From the NCBI RefSeq assembly GCF_036002945.1, contig NZ_CP108529.1, forward strand, positions 5,637,001 through 5,701,000: a DNA stretch of 64,000 nucleotides, read 5' to 3'. Position 1 is the stretch's first letter, and each line of letters opens with the position of its first letter. Below are positions 17,317-26,354 of this stretch, in pieces. Both the position numbers and the translations under genes were made by a program. Under the pieces are notes generated by a model, which saw only the letters and a list, made by a program, of their open reading frames with translations, searched no databases and had not been told where the DNA came from. This stretch comes from Streptomyces sp. NBC_01224 (GTDB lineage: Bacteria; Actinomycetota; Actinomycetes; Streptomycetales; Streptomycetaceae).

Positions 17317-17940
17317 ATGCGCATGGCGGCGGGCAAAGGCTCGTACGACTGGCGGTTCGACTCCGGCCGCCCCTGCCTGGATCTGGTGGCCACAGGAATC
17401 GGCACCTCCGGCGCATGCGAACTGCTCGACGGCGCCGAGCGGCTCGCCGACTGGCTGGTGGCCGCCGGACTCGTACCGAGCGGCACCCACCTCGGCGCGG
17501 TGGACGACACCTGGGTGGAGCGCTTCCGGCAGTTGAGGACCGGCGTCGACCGCCTGCTGACCGCCGAACTCGGCGGCCGCAGAGCGGAGAGCGCTCTGGA
17601 ACGGGTCAACGCGCTCGCCGCGACCGCACCACCGGGACTGCGGGCCGTACGCGGAGGAAGCGGCACGCTGGTACGGACACTGAGCGCCGATCCCGAATGC
17701 GGGGCACTGCTGGCCGCCGTGGCCCGTGACGCCGTGGAACTCCTGACCGACCCCGTGGCGCGAGCCGGCCTGCGCCGCTGCGAGGCCGGCAACTGCCGCC
17801 GCCTCTACCTGGACACCTCGCGCGGCCGCCGGCGCCGCTGGTGCTCCGGCGAGGTGTGCGGGAACCGGGAGCGGGTGGCCCGGCACCGGCGCCGGGCGGC
17901 GGCCGTGGCGATCACGGACACGGACGCGGGAGCACCGTAA
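17317..17940 (+). CDS. CGNR zinc-finger protein (ABATE domain)
   Basis: A 207-aa putative transcriptional regulator. The N-terminal ABATE-type domain starts at WRFDSGRPCLDLVAT. The C-terminus carries the treble-clef zinc finger CEAGNCRRLYLD...RRRRWCSGEVCGNRERVARHRRR, with four cysteines and the CGNR signature. Two start codons (17317, 17323) are possible; the first follows GAGG. CGNR proteins are usually autonomous regulators in actinomycetes; the target is unknown. Confidence 0.85.
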   Translation: MRMAAGKGSYDWRFDSGRPCLDLVATGIGTSGACELLDGAERLADWLVAAGLVPSGTHLGAVDDTWVERFRQLRTGVDRLLTAELGGRRAESALERVNALAATAPPGLRAVRGGSGTLVRTLSADPECGALLAAVARDAVELLTDPVARAGLRRCEAGNCRRLYLDTSRGRRRRWCSGEVCGNRERVARHRRRAAAVAITDTDAGAP

Positions 17941-18028
17941 AGAATCTTGAAAGCGGATTGAATGGATCGCGGCCCCCCTCCGTGTTCATGGTCAAGGAGC
18001 TCGACAGGGTCTCGACCGGGAGGTTCGG

Positions 18029-18616
18029 GTGCGCAAGGATGCGGCCGTGGCCGATGACCGTCCGCACAGGGCTCGGCATCGCCGTGAGCCGCCTCCGTTC
18101 TCCTCCGATGTCCCCGACGAGGAGTTGGTGCGGGCGCTCTACCGCGAACACGCCGGACCTCTGCTCGGGTATGTGCTCCGCCTCGTCGCCGGCGACCGGC
18201 AGCGCGCCGAGGACGTGGTGCAGGAAACGCTCATCCGTGCCTGGAAGAACGCCGGCCGGCTCAACCGGGCCACCGGCTCCGTCCGCCCCTGGCTGGTGAC
18301 GGTCGCCCGGCGCATCGTCATCGATGGCCACCGCAGTCGGCAGGCCCGGCCGCACGAGGTCGATCCGTCGCCGCTGGAGGTCATTCCCGCGGAGGACGAG
18401 ATAGACAAGGCGTTGTGGCTGATGACGCTCTCGGACGCGCTCGACGATTTGTCCCCTGCCCACCGGGAAGCATTGGTCGAGACCTATTTCAAGGGCCGTA
18501 CGGTCAATGAGGCGGCTGATGTGCTGGGCATCCCCAGCGGGACGGTGCGGTCCCGGGTCTTCTACGCACTGCGTTCGATGAAGCTTGCTCTCGAAGAGAG
18601 GGGGATCACGCCATGA
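18029..18616 (+). CDS. sigU: ECF sigma factor (SigU-like)
   Basis: Extracytoplasmic-function sigma factor of 195 aa. Region 2 (LYREHAGPLLGYVLRLVAG...AEDVVQETLIRAW) and region 4 (LDDLSPAHREALVETYFKGRTVNEAADVLGIPSGTVRSRVFYALRSM) are complete. The start at the GTG 18029 is preferred. Its stop overlaps the ATG of an anti-sigma factor (ATGA), so both are co-translated. Gene order (malic enzyme, helicase, anti-sigma, sigma) matches, from memory, the S. coelicolor sigU-rsuA locus (SCO2954-2953), where SigU activity affects differentiation and secretion. Confidence 0.88.
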   Translation: MRKDAAVADDRPHRARHRREPPPFSSDVPDEELVRALYREHAGPLLGYVLRLVAGDRQRAEDVVQETLIRAWKNAGRLNRATGSVRPWLVTVARRIVIDGHRSRQARPHEVDPSPLEVIPAEDEIDKALWLMTLSDALDDLSPAHREALVETYFKGRTVNEAADVLGIPSGTVRSRVFYALRSMKLALEERGITP

Positions 18617-19494
18617 GCGACCACGAGTGGGAGCCTTTCGGGCTTCGGCCGACCGGTCCCTCCGGCCCCCGAAACCCCGGCAGCCCCAGTGGCCCCCGCA
18701 GCCCCGGTGGCCACACAGCCCCGCGCGGAGCCGCCGAAGGGCCCGGGCACGACGCCGCCGGTGCGTATCTCCTCGGCATTCTGGACGATGCCGAGGCATC
18801 CGCCTTCGAGGCGCATCTGGCCGACTGCGACCTGTGCGCCGCCCATCTCGACGAGTTCGCCGGCCTGGAACCCGTGCTCGCGTTGCTCTCCGAGTCCCCG
18901 GCCTCCGTACCGGGCGCCCGCCCCGTCCCACACGTCCCGCAGCCGCCCGCTCCCCGCATGCTCGACCGGCTGGTCGACGAGGTCGCGGTCAAACGGGCCG
19001 GACGCAGGCGCCGCTCCATGTATCTGGTCGCGGCGGCAGCCGCGCTGATCATCGGCGGTCCGGCGGTCGCGGTCCTGGCGACCGGCAACGACGGTACCCC
19101 GGCGCAGGCGGCCGACCCGCACCCCACCAGCCCCGCCGAGGACTCCTACTTCCACCACATGACGGAGAAGGTGCGGGCCACCGACCCCACCACCAAGGTC
19201 GACGCCACCATCGGCATGGAGAAGAAGGCATGGGGCACCCACACCGTGCTGGAGCTCAAGAACGTCACGGGTCCGGAGAAGTGCAGCCTGATCGCCGTGT
19301 CGAAGACCGGTGAGGAGGAGGTCGTCACCTCCTGGTCCGTACCGAAGTGGGGATACGGCATCAAGGACTCCCCGCACCGGGCTTCGAAGTACCCGCTCTA
19401 TGTCCACGGCGGCGCGGCGATGGACCGCGGCGACATCGACCATTTCGAGGTGCGTACGTTCGACGGCAAGCGGCTGGTGGAGGTCGACGCCTGA
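18613..19494 (+). CDS. rsuA: Membrane anti-sigma factor with zinc-binding domain (RsuA-like)
   Basis: A 293-aa anti-sigma factor for the overlapping ECF sigma gene. After a Gly/Pro-rich N-terminus of ~45 residues, a zinc anti-sigma domain shows HLADCDLC (H-x3-C-x2-C). One transmembrane segment (~residues 136-157) separates it from a ~130-aa extracytoplasmic domain with no recognised catalytic motif. The cytosolic domain would hold the sigma factor at the membrane; release probably needs regulated proteolysis or a conformational signal. The low-complexity GPSGPRNPGSPSGPR-type leader is unusual for this family. Confidence 0.87.
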   Translation: MSDHEWEPFGLRPTGPSGPRNPGSPSGPRSPGGHTAPRGAAEGPGHDAAGAYLLGILDDAEASAFEAHLADCDLCAAHLDEFAGLEPVLALLSESPASVPGARPVPHVPQPPAPRMLDRLVDEVAVKRAGRRRRSMYLVAAAAALIIGGPAVAVLATGNDGTPAQAADPHPTSPAEDSYFHHMTEKVRATDPTTKVDATIGMEKKAWGTHTVLELKNVTGPEKCSLIAVSKTGEEEVVTSWSVPKWGYGIKDSPHRASKYPLYVHGGAAMDRGDIDHFEVRTFDGKRLVEVDA

Positions 19495-19597
19495 TCGAGA
19501 CCCCGCCGTGCCATTTCGATACGCGCGGCAGGTGCGCGGCGGCCCCCGCTTCGCATAGGGTTGACGGCTGCCCAATGCACGTCAGAAGGGGGCCTCG

Positions 19598-21976
19598 GTG
19601 GCCGCGCAGGATGCCGCTGTCGATTCGATGCGGGACCGGGAAATCGGTGTCGAGCAGGAACATCTCGACCGTGTTTATCACCGCCTCGAAGAGAAGATCC
19701 ACGAGGCGGAATTTCTCATGAGTGACGCCGTCAAGCGCGGCCAGGTCGGTACCCCTGGGGCGCTCGCCGAGCGCGACGCCCAGGTGTTCCGGGCCGGAAT
19801 CCACCTCAACCGGCTGAACAGCGAGTTCGAGGACTTCCTCTTCGGGAGGATCGATCTGCTGCTCGGCAAGGACGGCGAACGTGGCCCGGACGGCGCGTAC
19901 ACCTCCGTCGAACCGGCCGACGACGCCGTACGCGACGACAACTCCGCCGATATCGCGGAGACGCTGCACATCGGGCGGATCGGGGTCCTCGACTCCGACT
20001 ACGCGCCGCTGGTCATCGACTGGCGCGCACCGGCCGCCGCACCGTTCTACCGGTCGACGCCGAAGGAACCGGGCAGGGTGGTACGCCGCCGGGTCGTCCG
20101 CTCCAAGGGCCGCAAGGTCCTCGGGGTCGAGGACGACCTGATGCGCCCCGAGCTGACCGCGTACCTGGGCGGCGACAAGCTTCCCGTCATCGGCGACGGC
20201 GCCCTGATGGCGGCGCTCGGCCAGGCCCGCAGCCACACCATGCGGGACATCGTCTCCTCCATCCAGGCCGAACAGGACCTGGTGATCCGGGCCCCCGCCG
20301 CCTCCGTCACCGAGGTGTCCGGCGGCCCCGGCACCGGCAAGACCGCCGTCGCCCTGCACCGTGCCGCGTACCTCCTCTACCAGGACCGGCGGCGTTACGC
20401 GGGCGGCATCCTCGTCGTCTCGCCGACCCCGCTCCTCGTCGCGTACACCGAAGGCGTGCTGCCCTCGCTGGGCGAGGAGGGACAGGTCGCGATCCGCGCG
20501 GTCGGTTCGCTCTCCGACGAGGCGGCCGGCGTCGAGGGCGCCACCACGTACGACGAACCCGCCGTCGCCCGGATCAAGGGCTCCTCCCGGATGCTCCAGG
20601 TGCTGCGCAAGGCGGCACGCGGCGCACTGGAACAGCCCGGCACCCCCCGCAGGACGGAGGACCGGGACGGCCAGCTGTCCTTCGACGACGGAGCCGACGA
20701 GGCCCCGGCCACCCCGACCCGGCTGCGGGTCGTCGCGTTCGGCGCCCGTGTCGAACTGAACGCCGACGACCTGCACCGCATCCGGCAGTCCGTCCTCGGC
20801 GGCACCGCCCCGGTCAACCTGCTGCGCCCGCGCGCCCGCAGACTGCTCCTGGACGCCCTGTGGAACAAGTCCTCGGGCCGGGGCCGCTACACCGACCCCG
20901 AGCTGGCCGCCGAACTGCGCTCCTCCTTCGACGAGGACGTCTCCACCGAGACGCCCTTCCTCGACTTCCTGAACGCCTGGTGGCCCGAGCTCACCCCACG
21001 CGGGGTGCTCGCCGCGATGGCCGACGAGAAGCGGCTCGGCCGCTGGGCGCGCCGGGTCCTCAACCAGGGCGAGGTGCGCCGCTTCGCCCGCTCCCTGAAG
21101 AGGCTCGACAGCGAAGGGAACGGGCCGCTCTCCGTACACGACGTGGCGATCCTCGACGAGCTGCAGACGCTGCTCGGTACCCCGCACCGGCCGAAGAAGA
21201 AGCGCGAATTCGACCCGCTGGACCAGCTCTCCGGTCTGGAGGAGCTGATGCCGCAGCGCGAGGAGACCCAGCGCGAGCGGGCCGAGCGGCTGGCCGCGGA
21301 GCGTACGGAGTACGCGCATGTCATCGTGGACGAGGCGCAGGACCTGACGCCCATGCAGTGGCGCATGGTCGGCCGCCGCGGCCGGCACGCCACCTGGACG
21401 ATCGTCGGAGACCCGGCGCAGTCCTCCTGGTCCGATCCGGACGAGGCGGCCCGGTCGCGCGACGAGGCACTCGGCAACCGGCCGCGCCGCCGCTTCACCC
21501 TCACGGTCAACTACCGCAACCCGGCGGAGATCGCCGAGCTGGCCTCGAAGGTCCTGGCGCTCGCGATGCCCGGAATGGAGTCACCGGCCGCGGTCCGTTC
21601 CACGGGTGTGAAGCCGCGCTTCGAGACCGTACGGGGCGGCGATCTGGCCGCATCGGTGCGCGAGGAGGCGCGGCGGCTGCTGGCCGAGGTGGACGGCACG
21701 GTGGGTGTGGTCGTCGCGATGCACCGCCGGGCGCAGGCGCGCAACTGGCTCGCCGAGCTCGGCGAGCGGGTGGTGGCGTTGGGCAGCCTGGAGGCGAAGG
21801 GCCTGGAGTACGACGCCACGGTGGTCGTCTCGCCCGCGGAGATCGCGGACGAGTCCCCGGCCGGTCTGCGGGTGCTGTACGTGGCGCTGACGCGTGCGAC
21901 GCAGCAGCTCACGGTGGTCTCGGGGGAGCGGGACCTGCCCGACGAGGACGGCGTCCCGGACTTGCTGAGGGACTGA
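19598..21976 (+). CDS. HelD-like UvrD-family ATPase (RNA polymerase-associated)
   Basis: Superfamily 1 ATPase of 792 aa. The N-terminal ~90 residues form a charged coiled-coil arm (EQEHLDRVYHRLEEKI...), as in HelD/HelR proteins that enter the RNA polymerase channels. The Walker A motif GGPGTGKT lies near residue 245, Walker B is VIVDEAQDLTPMQW, and the C-terminal helicase lobe ends VLYVALTRATQQLTVV. It starts at GTG 19598 after an AGAAGGGGG site. HelD recycles stalled polymerase; HelR displaces rifamycins. I did not find a typical rifamycin-associated promoter element upstream, so HelD is the safer description. Confidence 0.87.
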   Translation: MAAQDAAVDSMRDREIGVEQEHLDRVYHRLEEKIHEAEFLMSDAVKRGQVGTPGALAERDAQVFRAGIHLNRLNSEFEDFLFGRIDLLLGKDGERGPDGAYTSVEPADDAVRDDNSADIAETLHIGRIGVLDSDYAPLVIDWRAPAAAPFYRSTPKEPGRVVRRRVVRSKGRKVLGVEDDLMRPELTAYLGGDKLPVIGDGALMAALGQARSHTMRDIVSSIQAEQDLVIRAPAASVTEVSGGPGTGKTAVALHRAAYLLYQDRRRYAGGILVVSPTPLLVAYTEGVLPSLGEEGQVAIRAVGSLSDEAAGVEGATTYDEPAVARIKGSSRMLQVLRKAARGALEQPGTPRRTEDRDGQLSFDDGADEAPATPTRLRVVAFGARVELNADDLHRIRQSVLGGTAPVNLLRPRARRLLLDALWNKSSGRGRYTDPELAAELRSSFDEDVSTETPFLDFLNAWWPELTPRGVLAAMADEKRLGRWARRVLNQGEVRRFARSLKRLDSEGNGPLSVHDVAILDELQTLLGTPHRPKKKREFDPLDQLSGLEELMPQREETQRERAERLAAERTEYAHVIVDEAQDLTPMQWRMVGRRGRHATWTIVGDPAQSSWSDPDEAARSRDEALGNRPRRRFTLTVNYRNPAEIAELASKVLALAMPGMESPAAVRSTGVKPRFETVRGGDLAASVREEARRLLAEVDGTVGVVVAMHRRAQARNWLAELGERVVALGSLEAKGLEYDATVVVSPAEIADESPAGLRVLYVALTRATQQLTVVSGERDLPDEDGVPDLLRD

Positions 21977-22065
21977 GGCAAGGAGCGGGGCACCGCCGTC
22001 GGGGCAGATTTTCGAACCGACCTGTCCTGCGGGAATCACTTCTGCGGGGTCTTTGTTAGCCTGGT

Positions 22066-22203
22066 GTCGGCACCGGCTCGATCCAAGCCCCCGGGCCCAA
22101 CCTTCGTCGCTTCGAGCGACCACTTGCCGCGAGGCGAGCATGGCGGGTCGGTGCCGTTGAACAAGAAGACAGACCCGCGTCACCTTCGGGTGGCGCGGGT
22201 CTG
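22066..22203 (+). ncRNA. Structured small RNA or leader with terminator (candidate)
   Basis: Lies between the HelD-like gene and malic enzyme. A closing stem CGGCACCG (22068-22075) pairs with CGGTGCCG (22149-22156). It encloses hairpins GTCGC-TTCGA-GCGAC and CUUGCC-GCGA-GGCGAG plus a C-rich segment. A rho-independent terminator with UUCG loop (22170-22184 with 22189-22203) and a GT/T-rich tail follow. TTGTTAGCCT just upstream could hold a -10 box. It could be an independent sRNA, or a riboswitch-like leader ending before the malic enzyme promoter. C-rich loops recall the actinobacterial 6C RNA, but I cannot confirm the family. Confidence 0.55.
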
Positions 22204-22210
22204 TTGTTGT
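22170..22210 (+). terminator. Terminator of the small RNA / HelD region
   Basis: A 15-bp stem with one G-T wobble, tetraloop TTCG at 22185-22188, then TTGTTGTTTG. Confidence 0.85.
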
Positions 22211-22300
22211 TTGCGGACCTGACGGCTTCTTGACGGGGCTCGGCGGTTTCCGGCCCTGGCAGGGAGCGGTTGGGGGTTCCGCTGAAGCGGTTGTCTCTCG

Positions 22301-22320
22301 TATGGTGGAAAGTACTTTCC
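22301..22320 (+). promoter_or_regulatory. Perfect palindrome over the malic enzyme promoter
   Basis: TATGGT (22301-22306) is a good -10 box, and it is directly followed by the perfect 14-bp palindrome GGAAAGTACTTTCC (22307-22320), which would cover the transcription start. About 116 bp upstream of the malic enzyme start. Position and symmetry suggest a repressor operator; the regulator is unknown. Confidence 0.55.
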
Positions 22321-22436
22321 GAAACGCGGCAGTCATTACCGGCTACCAGCCAGTAGGTGCGACGATCGGGAAGCGTGTCCGAGGCGAGCGCCCCGGCCGC
22401 GCGGCAATGAAGCTAAGGAAAGCGAAGGACTCGGCC

Positions 22437-23873
22437 ATGGCAACGGCGCCCAGCGTCTCGTACTCGATGACGGTCAGGCTGGAGGTGCCCGCGAGCGGCA
22501 CAGCGGTCTCCCAGCTGACCACGGCCGTGGAGTCCTCCGGCGGTTCGGTCACCGGCCTCGATGTGACCGCCTCCGGCCACGAGAAGCTGCGGATCGACGT
22601 CACCATCGCCGCCACTTCCACCTCGCACGCCGACGAGATCGTCGAAAACCTGCGCGGCATCGAGGGCGTCGTGCTCGGCAAGGTCTCCGACCGTACGTTC
22701 CTGATGCACCTCGGCGGCAAGATCGAGATGGCGTCCAAGCACCCCATCCGCAACCGTGACGACCTCTCGATGATCTACACCCCGGGTGTGGCCCGGGTCT
22801 GCATGGCGATCGCCGAGAACCCCGAGGACGCCCGCCGCCTCACCATCAAGCGCAACTCCGTCGCAGTTGTGACGGACGGCTCCGCCGTGCTCGGCCTCGG
22901 CAACATCGGCCCGATGGCCGCCCTCCCGGTGATGGAGGGCAAGGCGGCCCTCTTCAAGCGGTTCGCCGGTATCGACGCCTGGCCGATCTGCCTGGACACC
23001 CAGGACACCGACGCCATCGTCGAGATCGTCAAGGCGATCGCCCCCGGCTTCGCGGGCATCAACCTGGAGGACATCTCCGCACCCCGCTGCTTCGAGATCG
23101 AGGCACGGCTGCGCGAGGCCCTGGACATCCCCGTCTTCCACGACGACCAGCACGGCACCGCGATCGTGGTCCTGGCCGCGCTGACCAACGCGCTGCGCGT
23201 GGTGGGCAAGGGAATCGGGGACGTACGGGTCGTCATGTCCGGCGCCGGAGCGGCCGGTACGGCCATCCTCAAGCTCCTCATTGCCGCGGGCGTCAAGCAC
23301 GCCGTCGTCGCCGACATCCACGGCGTGGTGCACGCGGGCCGCGAGGACCTGGTCTCCGCCGACGCCGACTCGCCACTGCGCTGGATCGCCGACAACACCA
23401 ACCCCGAATCCATCACCGGCACCCTCAAGCAGGCCGTCGTGGGCGCCGACGTCTTCATCGGCGTCTCCGCTCCGAACGTGCTGGACGGCGCCGATGTCGC
23501 CGCCATGGCCGACGATGCGATCGTGTTCGCGCTCGCGAACCCGGACCCCGAGGTCGACCCGGCAATCGCCCGCCAGACGGCGGCAGTTGTCGCCACCGGC
23601 CGCTCCGACTTCCCGAACCAGATCAACAACGTGCTGGTCTTCCCGGGTGTCTTCCGCGGTCTGCTGGACGCCCAGTCCCGCACCGTCAACACGGAGATGA
23701 TGCTCGCCGCGGCGCGCGCCCTCGCCGATGTCGTCGCCGAGGACGAGGTGAACGCGAACTACATCATCCCGTCGGTCTTCAACGACAGGGTGGCGGGAGC
23801 GGTCGCCGGTGCCGTCCGGGACGCCGCGAAGGCGGGGAGCGGCGCTGTGGCGGGCTCGGGCGACCTCGGCTGA
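22437..23873 (+). CDS. Malic enzyme with N-terminal ACT domain (NAD-type)
   Basis: Oxidative decarboxylation of malate to pyruvate. It is 478 aa from the ATG at 22437, which has GAAGGA 7 bp upstream. Residues ~8-80 form an ACT regulatory domain (SMTVRLEVPASGTAVSQLTTAV), likely for allosteric ligand binding. The catalytic part carries YTPGVARVC, the signature FHDDQHGTAIVVLAAL, and the dinucleotide-binding GAGAAGTA. By gene order it matches the NAD-dependent malic enzyme SCO2951 of S. coelicolor (recalled). It has its own promoter with a striking palindrome. Confidence 0.93.
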   Translation: MATAPSVSYSMTVRLEVPASGTAVSQLTTAVESSGGSVTGLDVTASGHEKLRIDVTIAATSTSHADEIVENLRGIEGVVLGKVSDRTFLMHLGGKIEMASKHPIRNRDDLSMIYTPGVARVCMAIAENPEDARRLTIKRNSVAVVTDGSAVLGLGNIGPMAALPVMEGKAALFKRFAGIDAWPICLDTQDTDAIVEIVKAIAPGFAGINLEDISAPRCFEIEARLREALDIPVFHDDQHGTAIVVLAALTNALRVVGKGIGDVRVVMSGAGAAGTAILKLLIAAGVKHAVVADIHGVVHAGREDLVSADADSPLRWIADNTNPESITGTLKQAVVGADVFIGVSAPNVLDGADVAAMADDAIVFALANPDPEVDPAIARQTAAVVATGRSDFPNQINNVLVFPGVFRGLLDAQSRTVNTEMMLAAARALADVVAEDEVNANYIIPSVFNDRVAGAVAGAVRDAAKAGSGAVAGSGDLG

Positions 23874-24260
23874 ACCATCCCCCACAGAACCCGCCACGGC
23901 CCCTGTCGGTGCCGCCCACGGCCGCGGTGCCCCCCACGTTGGCCCGGCGTACGGCGCGTCGCGGGTCGCGGCGCCACAAACGCCCCTTTAGGGTGGGCGG
24001 GCGGCGCGTCCCGCAGAGCCCCGCATCCGCTGCGGACCGCTTTCGGGGAGTCGACGGAACGTCACCACGACGAGGCAGTGGTGCTTTTCGTGTGACTCCG
24101 GAGGGTGCCGGATTGGCTTTCCCGCCGCAGGTGGGGGCAGGATGCGTAATCGGGCGCGAGGGTCTGACGACAGACCCGGGTCCGGGGACTGTCCTAGGGC
24201 CCTGGCAGCATCGGCTTCGATCTCACGCCTCACAGGCAAGAAGAACACGGGAGTAACAAC
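23874..24260 (+). other. Leader region between malic enzyme and hup
   Basis: 387 bp without a gene. It contains a weak CACCAC/GTGGTG hairpin followed by TTTT (24063-24088), a possible terminator for malic enzyme. Near the hup end is GGGTCTG-ACGA-CAGACCC (24160-24177), a 7-bp stem with tetraloop in the presumed hup leader. No clear coding signal in either strand. Confidence 0.5.
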
Positions 24261-24542
24261 ATGAACCGCAGTGAGCTGGTGGCCGCCCTGGCCGACCGCG
24301 CCGAGGTGACTCGCAAGGACGCCGACGCCGTGCTGGCCGCGCTCGCCGAGACCGTCGGTGAGATCGTCGCCAAGGGCGACGAGAAGGTCACCATCCCCGG
24401 CTTCCTGACCTTCGAGCGCACCCACCGTGCCGCTCGCACCGCTCGTAACCCGCAGACCGGCGACCCGATCAACATCCCGGCCGGCTACAGCGTGAAGGTC
24501 TCCGCGGGCTCCAAGCTCAAGGAAGCCGCCAAGGGCAAGTAA
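24261..24542 (+). CDS. hup: HU family DNA-binding protein
   Basis: Short histone-like protein of 93 aa that bends and compacts DNA. It has the family N-terminus MNRSELVAALADRAEVTRKD, the beta-arm GFLTFERTHRAARTARNPQTG with the arginine-rich tip, and the C-terminus KVSAGSKLKEAAKGK. It is the short, HupA-type form rather than the Lys-rich long HupS. GGGAGT precedes the ATG, and a strong terminator follows directly. Confidence 0.96.
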   Translation: MNRSELVAALADRAEVTRKDADAVLAALAETVGEIVAKGDEKVTIPGFLTFERTHRAARTARNPQTGDPINIPAGYSVKVSAGSKLKEAAKGK

Positions 24543-24558
24543 GCCCCACAGGCGCGAC

Positions 24559-24593
24559 GAAGGGCGGTCACCCGACCAGGGTGACCGCCCTTC
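24559..24593 (+). terminator. Terminator of hup
   Basis: A perfect 15-bp stem (24559-24573 with 24579-24593), 5-nt loop; 16 bp after the hup stop. Confidence 0.85.
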
Positions 24594-24681
24594 GGTGTAC
24601 CGGCCCGAGAGGGCCCGTTTCCGGGCTTCTGCCGCCATTACGGACCAGGGGTGCGGACCCGGCCCCTCCCGCAAACGGAGA

Positions 24682-24714
24682 ACGGGGGCCCGGGGCAGCG
24701 CCCCGAACCCCCGT
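24682..24714 (-). terminator. Probable murA terminator
   Basis: ACGGGGG and CGGGGC pair with GCCCCG and CCCCCGT around an AGC loop, with a 2-nt internal mismatch. It lies 24 bp downstream of the murA stop. No T-tract on the minus strand. Confidence 0.55.
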
Positions 24715-24737
24715 CAGCAGCCCTCGGGAGCCGCGCC

Positions 24738-26078
24738 TCAGATCAGCGCCCCGCCCGGCAGCTCCACCTTCGCGCCGAGCTTCTCCAGCTTCTCCATGAA
24801 GTTCTCGTAGCCGCGGTTGATCAGGTCGATGCCGTGCACCCGCGACGTGCCCTGCGCCGCCAGCGCGGCGATCAGGTACGAGAAACCGCCGCGCAGGTCC
24901 GGAATGACCAGATCCGCGCCCTGCAGCTTCGTCGGCCCGGACACGACCGCGGAGTGCAGGAAGTTGCGCTGACCGAAGCGGCAGTCGGAGCCGCCCAGGC
25001 ACTCGCGGTAGAGCTGGATGTGTGCGCCCATCTGGTTGAGCGCGGAAGTGAAGCCGAGCCGGGACTCGTACACCGTCTCGTGGACGATGGACAGGCCCGA
25101 GGCCTGCGTCAGGGCCACGACCAGCGGCTGCTGCCAGTCGGTCTGGAAGCCGGGGTGCACGTCCGTCTCCAGGGCGATGGCGTTCAACGCGCCGCCCGGG
25201 TGCCAGAAGCGGATGCCCTCGTCGTCGATCTCGAACGCCCCGCCGACCCGGCGGAAGGTGTTCAGGAACGTCATCATCGAGCGCTGCTGTGCGCCCCGCA
25301 CGTAGATGTTGCCCTCGGTGGCCAGCGCCGCGGACGCCCAGGAGGCCGCCTCCAGACGGTCCGGGATCGCCCGGTGCGTATAACCGTCCAGCCGGTCGAC
25401 ACCGGTGATCCGGATCGTCCGGTCGGTGTCCATCGAGATGATCGCGCCCATCTTCTGCAGTACGCAGATGAGGTCCTCGATCTCCGGCTCCACGGCCGCG
25501 TTGGACAGCTCGGTGACGCCTTCGGCGAGCACGGCCGTCAGCAGCACCTGCTCGGTGGAGCCCACCGACGGGTACGGCAGCCGGATCTTCGTGCCGCGCA
25601 GCCGCTGCGGGGCCTCCAGATACTGGCCGTCCGCCCGCTTCTCGATGGTCGCGCCGAACTGCCGCAGCACGTCGAAGTGGAAATCGATCGGCCGGCCGCC
25701 GATGTCACAGCCGCCGAGCCCCGGGATGAACGCATGGCCCAGCCGGTGCAGCAGCGGGCCGCAGAAGAGGATCGGGATGCGCGACGAGCCCGCGTGGGCA
25801 TCGATGTCGGCGACGTTGGCGCTCTCGACATGGGTCGGGTCCAGGATCAGCTCGCCCGGTTCGTCACCCGGCCGGACCGTCACACCGTGCAACTGCAGCA
25901 GCCCCCGCACCACCCGCACGTCGCGGATGTCGGGCACATTGCGCAGCCGACTGGGTCCGCTGCCGAGCAGCGCGGCGACCATTGCCTTCGGCACCAGGTT
26001 CTTGGCGCCTCTGACGCGGATCTCGCCCTCCAGCGGGGTTCCGCCGTGGACAAGCAGGACATCGTCTGTGCCGGTCAT
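24738..26078 (-). CDS. murA: UDP-N-acetylglucosamine 1-carboxyvinyltransferase MurA
   Basis: First committed step of peptidoglycan synthesis: transfer of enolpyruvate from PEP to UDP-GlcNAc. It is 446 aa from the ATG at 26078 (MTGTDDVLLVHGG). The N-terminal lobe has GAKNLVPKAMVAALL (catalytic Lys), and the loop GGCDIGGRP contains Cys124 in the position of E. coli Cys115. Mycobacterial enzymes have Asp there and resist fosfomycin, so this enzyme is predicted sensitive at the target level. It is divergent from the YqgE-like gene. Confidence 0.94.
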   Translation of the reverse strand: MTGTDDVLLVHGGTPLEGEIRVRGAKNLVPKAMVAALLGSGPSRLRNVPDIRDVRVVRGLLQLHGVTVRPGDEPGELILDPTHVESANVADIDAHAGSSRIPILFCGPLLHRLGHAFIPGLGGCDIGGRPIDFHFDVLRQFGATIEKRADGQYLEAPQRLRGTKIRLPYPSVGSTEQVLLTAVLAEGVTELSNAAVEPEIEDLICVLQKMGAIISMDTDRTIRITGVDRLDGYTHRAIPDRLEAASWASAALATEGNIYVRGAQQRSMMTFLNTFRRVGGAFEIDDEGIRFWHPGGALNAIALETDVHPGFQTDWQQPLVVALTQASGLSIVHETVYESRLGFTSALNQMGAHIQLYRECLGGSDCRFGQRNFLHSAVVSGPTKLQGADLVIPDLRGGFSYLIAALAAQGTSRVHGIDLINRGYENFMEKLEKLGAKVELPGGALI

Positions 26079-26354
26079 GAATCTCGCGTTCCGGAGTGGT
26101 CGGGCAGGGGGCCAAACGAAAGGGTAATGGCCCACAGCCCCCCTTCCGTAAGAGAGCGGGGGGTGTGCGAACGTCATGAATTCGCCACAACACGCTCTGC
26201 TCCCCGACTCTTGCGGAGGGTTACCGTCCGCAACGCCCTCCGGGCGGTGCGCTCCGCATGCATCCGTGCGCCCTGAGCTGCGCCCGGTCCCCCTCGGTGA
26301 CCGGGCGGCCCACTTGGTCCCCGTGGAGAGCGAAGATGCGGGATCATTTCTGCC

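Noticed and set aside
19500..19597. Rifamycin-associated element upstream of the HelD-like gene
   Set aside because: No long inverted repeat of the expected kind is visible in this short gap, so HelR-specific induction is not claimed.
22066..22203. Firm assignment to the 6C RNA family
   Set aside because: C-rich segments are suggestive, but I cannot identify two hairpins with six-C loops by eye.
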